Positions 5,213-11,268 of a DNA stretch of 11,268 bases are shown one piece after another. The stretch comes from Proteobacteria bacterium UBA6156 (GTDB taxonomy: Bacteria > Pseudomonadota > Alphaproteobacteria > UBA2136 > UBA6156), in assembly GCA_002422365.1 (NCBI GenBank), contig DIUO01000020.1, positions 1-11,268 on the forward strand, in the 5' to 3' direction. A program made the position numbers and the translations under genes. The notes under the pieces were generated by a model, which ran no database searches, had not been told where the DNA came from, and saw nothing but the letters and a program-made list of their open reading frames with translations. Numbering within the stretch: position 1 is the stretch's first letter; each line of letters starts with the position of its first letter.

Positions 5213-6799
5213 ATGGCTTGGGGTTTGATATTTTTAGCCGACGTTTGGCGGTTAAGGTTCCGTGTGGGGTTGCCCCTGGTGGCGCTGGCGCTGCTGGCCG
5301 CCGTGTATAGCCTGAGCGTACCGCCTACCTTTGAGGCCCGCGCGCTGCTGCAAGTGCAGGCCGAGCAGGCGAAGTCTCCTTTATTGCGCGATATTACCGC
5401 GCCCGGGCAGGCTGCCGCCCTGCGCCAGATTTTAACCAACCCCCAACTGCTGGCCGATACCGGCACGGATGCCGGGCGGGCGCTGGCGGCCCAGCGGATT
5501 GGGTTGCAGGTGATTAACCCCCACCTGCTGGCCGTAAGCTACCGCAGCCCCAACCCCACAGGACTGGAGCAAGCGACCGATGCGCTGGCCTATAATTTTA
5601 TTCAAGCCCTGTTGGCGCCCGAGCGGACGCGGCTGGAGCAACTGGTGTTGCAACACCAACAAGAGTTGAAGGACGTTGTGGGCCGCCTTGCCACCACCGA
5701 TGGCCTGGAAGACTCGACCCACCTGGAACTGCAAGCCCGCCTGGAGAAACTGCAAGCCGACACTGTGCAATTGCAAAGCGACCTGCGCCAGGTGAACCAT
5801 GCCTTTGGCCGCAACGGCAGCCAGGCGCTGGTGTGGTTTGCGGAGTCGGCGACCGTGCAGACGCCCTTGCAGGGCAGCGCCCGTGTGCTTGTGAACATGA
5901 TTTTAGCCGTTATGTTAGGGGCCCTTGGCTTTGCACTGCTGCATGCTGTGCCCATTGCCCGCCGAAACGTAATAGATAACGAAGACGATGCCGCCCAAGC
6001 CACCGACATGCAAGTGGTTGGCACTCTGCCCTGGCTGGGCAAGCTGCAAGTAACGCCGCGCGGGCTGCATGTTATGGCCGGTGGCAAAAAGCTGCGGCCT
6101 TCGGAATTTGGGGAAATGGGCCGCCTGCAACGCACCTTGCTGCGCAATGTGCGCGGCCCGCTTGTGCTGCTGGGCACCAGGGGGAGCGAGGGCAGCAGCT
6201 CTCTGGCGTTGCTGCTGGCCGAACGTAGCGCGGAACAAGGCAAAAGTGTGATTTTGGTGGATATGAACCTGCGTGACCGCCAACTCAGCCAATGGCTGGG
6301 CCTGGGCGACGGCAACTGGGAGCTGCCTAAACAGGGGAAATCCAAAACCAAATGGAACGCCCTGCAACCCCTGCCGGGATACGACAACCTGAACGTGCTG
6401 GCTGCACCCCGCCACCCGGAAACCCTGAGCCGCTTAGGCGAAGCTGGCGGCCTGCCGGTGTTGTTCGACCTGTTGGCCACCCAGGCCGATATTGTGATTG
6501 TGGACGGCAGCCCGCTGGCTGCTGTAAACCGGGGGAACGTGGATGCGGTGGCCGTAGCCGCCGCCAGCGCCCGCACCGTGTTGCTGGCCCAGGCGGGTGT
6601 AACTGCCCGGGGCGACCTGAAACGCGCCAGCGACAGCCTGCTGCTGGTAGGGGCGCCACTGATGGGGATTTTGGTGAATAAGCAGTTCCAGCCCAGCCGC
6701 CGCCAGATGCTGGGGCAACTGGCCGATACGTTGGCCAAAGTGCTGCCACCGCTGGCCCGCGCGCTGCGCAAAGCAACGCTGAATGCCAAGCTGGATTAG
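5213..6799 (+). CDS. Wzz-like polysaccharide co-polymerase fused to a degenerate BY-kinase-type ATPase domain
   Basis: The 528-residue inner-membrane protein resembles ExoP/Wzc proteins, which control chain length and export of surface polysaccharide. A first membrane segment (about 18-36) is followed by the Wzz-type PPTFEARALLQV motif. Next come a periplasmic part with a helical, probably coiled-coil stretch (about 140-200) and a second membrane segment (about 225-246). A cytoplasmic CpsD-like domain follows. Its Walker A loop (320-330, LGTRGSEGSSS) has Ser328 where the catalytic lysine belongs. Walker A' reads ILVDMNLRD (Asn352 for the usual Asp), and Walker B is DIVIVDGSPL (Asp431). The C-terminus (LRKATLNAKLD) has no tyrosine cluster. 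It is also shorter than typical ExoP proteins. It is therefore likely a pseudokinase used for assembly rather than phosphotransfer. No polysaccharide genes are adjacent. The start has a modest AGG site. Confidence 0.75.
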   Translation: MAWGLIFLADVWRLRFRVGLPLVALALLAAVYSLSVPPTFEARALLQVQAEQAKSPLLRDITAPGQAAALRQILTNPQLLADTGTDAGRALAAQRIGLQVINPHLLAVSYRSPNPTGLEQATDALAYNFIQALLAPERTRLEQLVLQHQQELKDVVGRLATTDGLEDSTHLELQARLEKLQADTVQLQSDLRQVNHAFGRNGSQALVWFAESATVQTPLQGSARVLVNMILAVMLGALGFALLHAVPIARRNVIDNEDDAAQATDMQVVGTLPWLGKLQVTPRGLHVMAGGKKLRPSEFGEMGRLQRTLLRNVRGPLVLLGTRGSEGSSSLALLLAERSAEQGKSVILVDMNLRDRQLSQWLGLGDGNWELPKQGKSKTKWNALQPLPGYDNLNVLAAPRHPETLSRLGEAGGLPVLFDLLATQADIVIVDGSPLAAVNRGNVDAVAVAAASARTVLLAQAGVTARGDLKRASDSLLLVGAPLMGILVNKQFQPSRRQMLGQLADTLAKVLPPLARALRKATLNAKLD

Positions 6800-6815
6800 C
6801 GAAACTCCGTAAGAG

Positions 6816-6840
6816 AAGAAGGGCCCTTAGGGCCCTTCTT
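6816..6840. terminator. Two-way terminator between the Wzz-like gene and fdxA
   Basis: A perfect 11-base-pair stem (6816-6826 with 6830-6840, loop TTA) lies between two convergent genes, 17 bases after one stop and 31 bases after the other. Its 3' arm ends in CTTCTT on either strand, so it can serve both genes despite the lack of a pure T-run. Confidence 0.65.
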
Positions 6841-6870
6841 ACTCATTTCACTTATTCTCTTGATTGACGC

Positions 6871-7218
6871 TTAATCGCCGGAGCCTGGTTTCTCGGAAAA
6901 GACGGCGCGCTTCTCTTCGGCGGGCGTGTCGGCGGCGGCTTCGGCACCCGGCAGCGGGCCCTTGCTTTGGGTAATGTTGGGCCATAGCGCACTGTAGCGC
7001 TGGTTCAGCTGCGCCCAGTGCATTTGGTCGGGCGCGAGCTCTTCGTCGGACTTGATGGCTTCGATGGGGCATTCAGGCTCGCACACGCCGCAGTCGATGC
7101 ATTCGTCTGGGTTGATGACCAGCATGTTTTCACCTTCGTAAAAACAGTCGACGGGGCAGACTTCCACACAGTCGGTGTAGCGGCATTTGATGCAGGATCC
7201 GGTAACGACGAAGGGCAT
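6871..7218 (-). CDS. fdxA: Seven-iron ferredoxin ([3Fe-4S]/[4Fe-4S]), FdxA type
   Basis: This is a small cytoplasmic electron carrier of the Azotobacter FdI/FdxA family, 115 residues. By alignment with that family, Cys9, Cys17 and Cys50 should bind the [3Fe-4S] cluster. Cys21, Cys40, Cys43 and Cys46 (CIDCGVC) should bind the [4Fe-4S] cluster. Cys12 and Cys25 match the extra conserved cysteines. The C-terminal half carries the family's EELAPDQMHWAQLN segment and then a polar tail to residue 115. The ATG at 7218 is chosen because it gives the conserved MPFVVTGSCIKCRYTDCVEVCP start and has AAAGGA upstream. The frame stays open to 7305, but that extension is not conserved-looking. FdxA is widespread in alphaproteobacteria; its electron partner cannot be deduced from the neighbours. 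Confidence 0.95.
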   Translation of the reverse strand: MPFVVTGSCIKCRYTDCVEVCPVDCFYEGENMLVINPDECIDCGVCEPECPIEAIKSDEELAPDQMHWAQLNQRYSALWPNITQSKGPLPGAEAAADTPAEEKRAVFSEKPGSGD

Positions 7219-7259
7219 GGGACGAGTCCTTTCTGGTTCAGGCACAGCCTGGGTTGGGG

Positions 7260-7341
7260 GCGCAAGGCACCTTGCCTTGCGCTGATAAGAGAGCTTTAGC
7301 GCCATTCATGCGTGTTGGCAACAGGGGTAAAGCCCTGTTGC
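7260..7341. promoter_or_regulatory. Two strong hairpins in the divergent fdxA / DsbA-like intergenic region
   Basis: A perfect 10-base-pair inverted repeat (7260-7269 with 7273-7282, loop CCT) lies 42 bases upstream of the fdxA start. A second, 9 base pairs (7318-7326 with 7333-7341, loop GTAAAG), lies between the two divergent genes. Neither has a T-tract, so they are not ordinary terminators. They could be operator dyads or 5' leader structures of fdxA. No convincing -35/-10 pair was found in this gap for either gene. Confidence 0.45.
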
Positions 7342-7397
7342 GGCAACCGCTTGCCCGGAGCGGGACTTTACACCCCAGACAGAGTAAGTTGAAGCTA

Positions 7398-8387
7398 ATG
7401 GACAGATTCAACCGCCGCCAACCGGCCAGGGCTATGCCGCTTATGGCGGTGGCCTTCAGTTGGCTGTGCTGTGTGGGGGGGGCAACCCCTGCCCGCGCCA
7501 ATGCCGAGCTTTTTGCCCCCACCGACGTTACCGCACGCTACGATGCGCGGCATGCCCTGAAAACCTGGTGGAGCGGCACGCCGGACTATAGTCAACTCGA
7601 GCCGGCATCTGGCCCTGCTCACGAACCACAGGAACATTCCGCCCATGCCACCGGGAAAAGCGAGGGGAAAAAGAGTTTTAGCGGAAAGATTATCGGCGCC
7701 GTGCCGGAAATCCCCTCGGTGACCATTGCGGGGCAGTCGATCATCAGCCACGCCGCCAAAACGGCGATTGAAATTTCCGATACCATTCCGGCCGGGTTGG
7801 ATAATGGCCTGTTTTTGCCGATGCTCGACCGCAGGTATAAGGTTTCGGCCTATGCCCACAGCCCCCGGCGGGGGCCCAGCAATGCCCAGATTGAGGTGGT
7901 GCTGTTTACCGATTTCTCCTGCGGTCAATGCATGCCGGAGCTTATTAAAATAGATGCCGCACTGGCCGCCGTGAGCGAGACGGTGCAAGTGGTGCATGTT
8001 CATGCGCCGATGGTGCGGTTTCAGGACACCAACATGCCCGCGTTTTACGGCAAGATTGCCGCGCGCGGCGGCGTGTTTTGGGATTATCGCAGCAAGCTGA
8101 TGGCCAACCCCACCGAGGATGCCAATACCTTATTTGATATTCTGCTGGCGAGTGGGCTGGACACCGCCCAGGCCCGTAACCTGATGCTGACCGAAGCCCG
8201 GCGTTTTTACCGCGAGCTGGACGCCGACACCCTGTTGGCCCGCAGCTTTAGTGTGGGCAACCCGCCGGTTGCGTTCGTGAATGGCATAAGGGTGGGGCAA
8301 GGCGGCATACCGCTCGATAAAATGGGCGACGTGCTGGCTTATATTAGTAAACGCTTCAGCTACGGCATGGCCGAGCCGCCGAAATAG
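7398..8387 (+). CDS. Exported DsbA-like thioredoxin-fold protein (CGQC active site)
   Basis: The predicted exported thiol-disulfide oxidoreductase has 329 residues. It begins with a signal peptide: positive MDRFNRRQPAR, hydrophobic core MPLMAVAFSWLCCVGGA, and likely cleavage after ATPARA. A poorly conserved, His/Glu/Lys-rich linker follows (about residues 60-100). The thioredoxin domain starts near residue 160, with VVLFTDFSCGQCMPEL holding the active site Cys175-Gly-Gln-Cys178. A helical insert precedes the cis-proline loop VGNPPVAFVNG, the arrangement seen in DsbA/BdbD/DsbG-type proteins. The start at 7398 is preferred over longer in-frame starts because it gives a proper signal peptide, although its ribosome binding site is weak. 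The next gene begins 13 bases after the stop, so the two are probably co-transcribed. Confidence 0.8.
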   Translation: MDRFNRRQPARAMPLMAVAFSWLCCVGGATPARANAELFAPTDVTARYDARHALKTWWSGTPDYSQLEPASGPAHEPQEHSAHATGKSEGKKSFSGKIIGAVPEIPSVTIAGQSIISHAAKTAIEISDTIPAGLDNGLFLPMLDRRYKVSAYAHSPRRGPSNAQIEVVLFTDFSCGQCMPELIKIDAALAAVSETVQVVHVHAPMVRFQDTNMPAFYGKIAARGGVFWDYRSKLMANPTEDANTLFDILLASGLDTAQARNLMLTEARRFYRELDADTLLARSFSVGNPPVAFVNGIRVGQGGIPLDKMGDVLAYISKRFSYGMAEPPK

Positions 8388-8400
8388 CCAGGTCCAGTGC

Positions 8401-10470
8401 ATGAGTACATCTCTCCGCCACGCCATACAGAGCTTGAACGAACAGCTCCAGCACCGCCAGAAAGAACGGCGCGATACCCGCATTGCCAGCACCAGGGCCG
8501 AAAACGAGCACGACGCTCCCTTGCAGGCCACCTATGCATTAAGCCCAGATGTGAAGGCGTTTTTTGGGCTGGTTGGGCAGGCGGTGGAGCGCGACCGCTA
8601 CCGTTACGGCCACCCGGCAGGGCAACCCCCCGCCAGCGCCCCCTCTCCCACTGCCGATGCCGCCACTACTGATAGCACCAGCACCGAGGCTTCGCCCGCC
8701 AACGCGGCCATGGCCCCTGCCTATAAACCTGCAGCCGTAACCAACCCTGCGACAACCCCTGCTGATACAGCCGCCCTCGCTTATGCCTACGTTGTGCCTG
8801 GCGTACATGTGCAGCAGTTGTGGGAACTCTGGAAACAGCATGAAGCCCTGCTGCCCGGCACGCCCACCGAGAATGGCGCCGAAGCCGTAAACCCCTGCGC
8901 CGCGCTGCTGCTGGCCGAACTGAACAACCTGAGCCAGGAAAACACCAAAAAGCCGCTTATGGCCCAAGGGCTGCTGCTGAAAGTGAAGCAGTCGGTACAA
9001 GCGTTTTTAGATGGCCGCACCAACGACAGCGTAACCCTGCTGCGCAATGCCCTGCATAACGACCCGCACAACCACAGCATACTCATGCTGCTGTCGCAGA
9101 TTCATTATTGGCTGGGGGTGTCGGGCGGGGTGCAGAACATGATGCCCGAAGCCCGCGACCTTGGCCAGCGCAGCACCATACACAGCGACAAACGCACCCC
9201 AGCGCAAATGGCGTTTTACCGCTATTTGGCGATTGTGACCGAAAGTGCCCTGAGCCCGGAACGCACCCTGGAATGGCTGCGCGACAGCGGTTTGCTCAAC
9301 GTGGACCACCTGACCAGCAACAGCGAAGGCCTGATGGCCGAGCGCGGGATTTATTTGCGCGCGTGGTATTTGCTGTCTTGCATACCCGTGCAGCACTGGC
9401 ATGAGCGTGAGTTCCAGAATATTCAGGAGCTGGTGACGCGGGTTATCGGCGGGGCGGCGATGTATCTGGCTTGGCTGCGCACACCCCTGCAAACCGCCGC
9501 CACCATGAACCAAAACACCTTGCCCGGCGTGCAGGATATTGAAAAAATGCTGCACACCGCCCAGCGGCAGCACGCCACGCATTTTACCGCCCTAAAGCAG
9601 TTTACCCAAGCCACGCAGGACAAACCCTGGTTGCTGCGTGTCCGGTTTTTGGCAACGGTGACGGCGATATCGCCTTTACCGGCCTTTGATCAGGCTTTGC
9701 TGCATTTCTCTCTCGACGGGATGGGTTGGGAGGAGGGTGTTACCCCCGACCCTGAGCTGCGTGCCACGCTGGGCCTACGCGAGCTGAGCTACTGGCGCCT
9801 GTGGGCGATGGTGCTGACACCTTATAAAGATGTGCGGCAGCCCTACCTGCTGCCCGCCGAAGAAACCGTGAGCGACCTGCCCCTGTTGGGCAGCTGCGAA
9901 GAACTGCTGCAACTGCTGGCGCAAAACGAGCGTGAGCTTGTAAAAGCCCATCTGTGGGAAGACCTGAAACCCTGGATGGTGCGCTGGCAGGTTGACCACC
10001 TGCTGGCAGCCAGTACCGGCAGCAACAAGCCACGCACGCGCTTTGCCCCCAGCCTGCCGCCCTACACCAGTTTATACCGCCTGTGGCAAGACCCACCCGT
10101 AACCGCGCTGCTACCCAGCGAACTGATAACGGAAAATGCGCGGCGGGGGGCTTTTGCCAGTTTATTTGAAGTTACGGCCGCCATTGAAGGCGCGAGCAGG
10201 CTGATTAATGACCCCGTGCACGGGCTGGTGGCGGCCCAAAAGCGCGCGTTGGCCGCCGCCAACCGCTATAACCCCAGTAAATTTAAAAGCGTGGCGCAAG
10301 AGTTCGGCAGCACCGCCGGAAGCGGGTTGCTGATTGCTTTTATTCCGATTGCCATGCTGGGTTTGATTGCCGCCGTTATCAACTTTAGTGCCAACTGGGG
10401 CCAGGCGTTGGGGCTTATTTTGGCCCTGGGCGGGGTGGCCGGTGTGGTTGCCATAAATGTGAAGAAGTAA
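8401..10470 (+). CDS. Large protein of unknown function: TPR-like segment and C-terminal membrane hairpin
   Basis: I do not recognise a family for this 689-residue protein. A charged helical N-terminus (about 1-45) is followed by an Ala/Pro/Thr-rich linker (about 70-127), and then a long, mostly helical region. Around residues 202-240 (from AFLDGRTNDSVTLLRNALHN to SQIHYWLG) it resembles one tetratricopeptide repeat. The C-terminus has two membrane segments (about 642-661 and 668-685) and ends INVKK. There is no signal peptide, so the bulk is probably cytoplasmic and tail-anchored. The start follows a modest AGG site 13 bases after the DsbA-like gene. Codon use and GC content look like those of the neighbours. 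It could be a scaffold protein working with the exported partner, but that rests only on adjacency. Confidence 0.75.
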   Translation: MSTSLRHAIQSLNEQLQHRQKERRDTRIASTRAENEHDAPLQATYALSPDVKAFFGLVGQAVERDRYRYGHPAGQPPASAPSPTADAATTDSTSTEASPANAAMAPAYKPAAVTNPATTPADTAALAYAYVVPGVHVQQLWELWKQHEALLPGTPTENGAEAVNPCAALLLAELNNLSQENTKKPLMAQGLLLKVKQSVQAFLDGRTNDSVTLLRNALHNDPHNHSILMLLSQIHYWLGVSGGVQNMMPEARDLGQRSTIHSDKRTPAQMAFYRYLAIVTESALSPERTLEWLRDSGLLNVDHLTSNSEGLMAERGIYLRAWYLLSCIPVQHWHEREFQNIQELVTRVIGGAAMYLAWLRTPLQTAATMNQNTLPGVQDIEKMLHTAQRQHATHFTALKQFTQATQDKPWLLRVRFLATVTAISPLPAFDQALLHFSLDGMGWEEGVTPDPELRATLGLRELSYWRLWAMVLTPYKDVRQPYLLPAEETVSDLPLLGSCEELLQLLAQNERELVKAHLWEDLKPWMVRWQVDHLLAASTGSNKPRTRFAPSLPPYTSLYRLWQDPPVTALLPSELITENARRGAFASLFEVTAAIEGASRLINDPVHGLVAAQKRALAAANRYNPSKFKSVAQEFGSTAGSGLLIAFIPIAMLGLIAAVINFSANWGQALGLILALGGVAGVVAINVKK

Positions 10471-10515
10471 GTAGCCCCTTGCCCGCGTAAAACCACCCAA
10501 GGCGGTGCCAAGGGC

Positions 10516-10634
10516 TTGACAGCAGGTGGCGGCTTGCGCTAGATGGCCGGTATTCGGTGCGGCTGTAAGGCCGCCCGCACAGATATAAACGGCCCGATGC
10601 ACCCGCAAAACGGCCATAACACAGGACGACGACC
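10516..10634 (+). promoter_or_regulatory. rpmG promoter and leader
   Basis: A perfect TTGACA (10516-10521), 18 bases, then TAGATG (10540-10545), a weak -10 match. The leader of roughly 80 bases can form two mutually exclusive hairpins. One pairs GCGGC (10559-10563) with GCCGC (10570-10574); the other pairs GTGCGG (10557-10562) with CCGCAC (10575-10580). Regulation through them is speculative. Confidence 0.5.
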
Positions 10635-10832
10635 ATGGCGAAACGCGGCGGAAACAGCATATTCATTAAAATGGTGAGCACAGCCACCAAGCCCGACGGT
10701 AAGAAAACCGGCTATTTTTACGTGACCCGTAAAAACCCCAAGAGCCTGAACACCACCGAAAAGCTGGAAATGCGCAAATATGACCCCGTAGTACGCCAGC
10801 ATGCGATTTTCAAAGAAGAGAAAATGAAGTAG
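10635..10832 (+). CDS. rpmG: Ribosomal protein L33 (bL33), cysteine-free form
   Basis: This is a small basic protein of the large ribosomal subunit near the E site. The product is 65 residues, longer than the usual 55 or so. Family segments are IFIKMVSTA, GYFYVTRKN, KLEMRKYDPVVRQHAIFKE and the Lys-rich end. The extra length comes from the N-terminal KRGGNS and an inserted KPDGKK before GYFYV. There are no cysteines, so it does not bind zinc, as is usual for the alphaproteobacterial form. AGGA lies about 8 bases before the ATG. It is a single-gene unit with its own promoter and terminator. Confidence 0.96.
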   Translation: MAKRGGNSIFIKMVSTATKPDGKKTGYFYVTRKNPKSLNTTEKLEMRKYDPVVRQHAIFKEEKMK

Positions 10833-10848
10833 TTCGTTTGTATCTGTT

Positions 10849-10872
10849 GCCCCCGTTAGGGGGCTTTTTTTT
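10849..10872 (+). terminator. Intrinsic terminator of rpmG
   Basis: The stem GCCCCC/GGGGGC (10849-10854 with 10859-10864, loop GTTA) is followed by eight T (10865-10872). It lies 16 bases after the rpmG stop. It has no U-tract on the other strand, so it would not terminate the convergent exonuclease gene. Confidence 0.9.
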
Positions 10873-10880
10873 GGCCCTTG

Positions 10881-11268
10881 TTAACGGGCGAGCTCCAGCA
10901 TCACCGGCAGGTGGTCGGACGGTTGGGGTTGGGTGCGTTCGGCCTGGAAGTGCTCTACCGCGCGGATGTGCGGCGTGAGGGCGGGGCTGGTGAAGAGGTA
11001 GTCTATACGCGCACCAGACTTGGGGTTGCGGCCATAGGTGCGGTAGTCGTACCAGGAATATACCCCGGCTTCGTCGCTGACCTTCCGGAAGCTGTCGGCA
11101 AGGCCGGATTCGGCCATGAAGGAGGCGAGCCAGGCGCGTTCTTCCGGCGTGAACAACACGTATTTGGGGGCTCGGTCGGGGTTGGCGATATCGCGTTCGT
11201 CGGCGGCGATGTTGAAGTCTCCGGCTATAATGTAGTGCGGGTGGGTGGCCATGCCTTGCTGCACATAG
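10881..11268 (-). CDS. xthA: Exodeoxyribonuclease III / AP endonuclease, C-terminal part (partial)
   Basis: This Mg-dependent DNA repair enzyme of the exonuclease-endonuclease-phosphatase fold cleaves at abasic sites and trims 3' ends. About 129 residues are present, roughly the C-terminal half of a protein that is usually about 260-270 residues; the reading frame is open at the right edge. Visible active-site motifs are IIAGDFNIA (catalytic Asp and Asn), SGARIDYLFTS, and the terminal SDHLPV (Asp-His pair). The YSWYDYR segment, also typical, contacts DNA. The in-frame GTG at 11264 and the ATG four codons later are internal codons, not starts. It converges on rpmG, with 48 bases between the stop codons. 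Confidence 0.93.
   Translation of the reverse strand, partial: YVQQGMATHPHYIIAGDFNIAADERDIANPDRAPKYVLFTPEERAWLASFMAESGLADSFRKVSDEAGVYSWYDYRTYGRNPKSGARIDYLFTSPALTPHIRAVEHFQAERTQPQPSDHLPVMLELAR

Noticed and set aside
5602..6789. Minus-strand frame of 395 codons opposite the Wzz-like gene
   Set aside because: Low-complexity Ser/Arg/Pro-rich antisense shadow; the plus strand has membrane segments and ATPase motifs.
9007..9582. Minus-strand frame inside the 689-residue gene
   Set aside because: Antisense shadow with no independent evidence.

Overview
The window reads as a chromosomal segment of a GC-rich alphaproteobacterium. The evidence is RpoB with the alphaproteobacterial arrangement of its N-terminal half, a seven-iron ferredoxin of the FdxA type, cysteine-free L33 and an alphaproteobacterial-style L10. 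A lineage near Micavibrio is possible but is only an impression. No tRNA, rRNA, insertion sequence, integrase or CRISPR array was seen.

Positions 1-5058 hold the ribosomal protein/RNA polymerase block, all on the minus strand, in the order rplK, rplA, rplJ, rplL, rpoB; rpoB leaves the window after 556 codons. The gene order is the common bacterial one, but the block is split into separate transcription units. rplK-rplA has its own strong-looking promoter and a UUCG-loop terminator. rplJ-rplL has its own promoter, a long structured leader and a strong two-way terminator. rpoB then starts from a further promoter. secE-nusG, normally next to rplK, is absent. Between rplA and rplJ sit about 840 bases that are partly AT-rich. 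They hold a 62-residue hydrophobic protein with its own promoter and a possible second, even smaller membrane peptide. Each is followed by an identical 35-base terminator. Between rplL and rpoB is a pair of 62-base direct repeats, each with two hairpins.

Positions 5160-6840 hold one plus-strand gene divergent from rplK: a polysaccharide co-polymerase (Wzz-like) fused to a CpsD/BY-kinase-like ATPase domain whose Walker A lysine and tyrosine tail are missing. A two-way terminator separates it from fdxA (minus strand).

Positions 7398-10470 hold two tightly spaced plus-strand genes: an exported DsbA-like thioredoxin-fold protein with a CGQC active site, and a 689-residue protein of unknown function with one TPR-like segment and a C-terminal membrane hairpin. 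Then come rpmG (L33) with its own promoter and terminator, and, convergent with it, the C-terminal end of an exonuclease III gene running off the right edge.

Most of the window is ordinary core genome. The parts that stand out are the Ala/Lys-rich insertion in RpoB, the rewired ribosomal block with its micro-gene cassette, the degenerate BY-kinase, and the DsbA-like/TPR gene pair.
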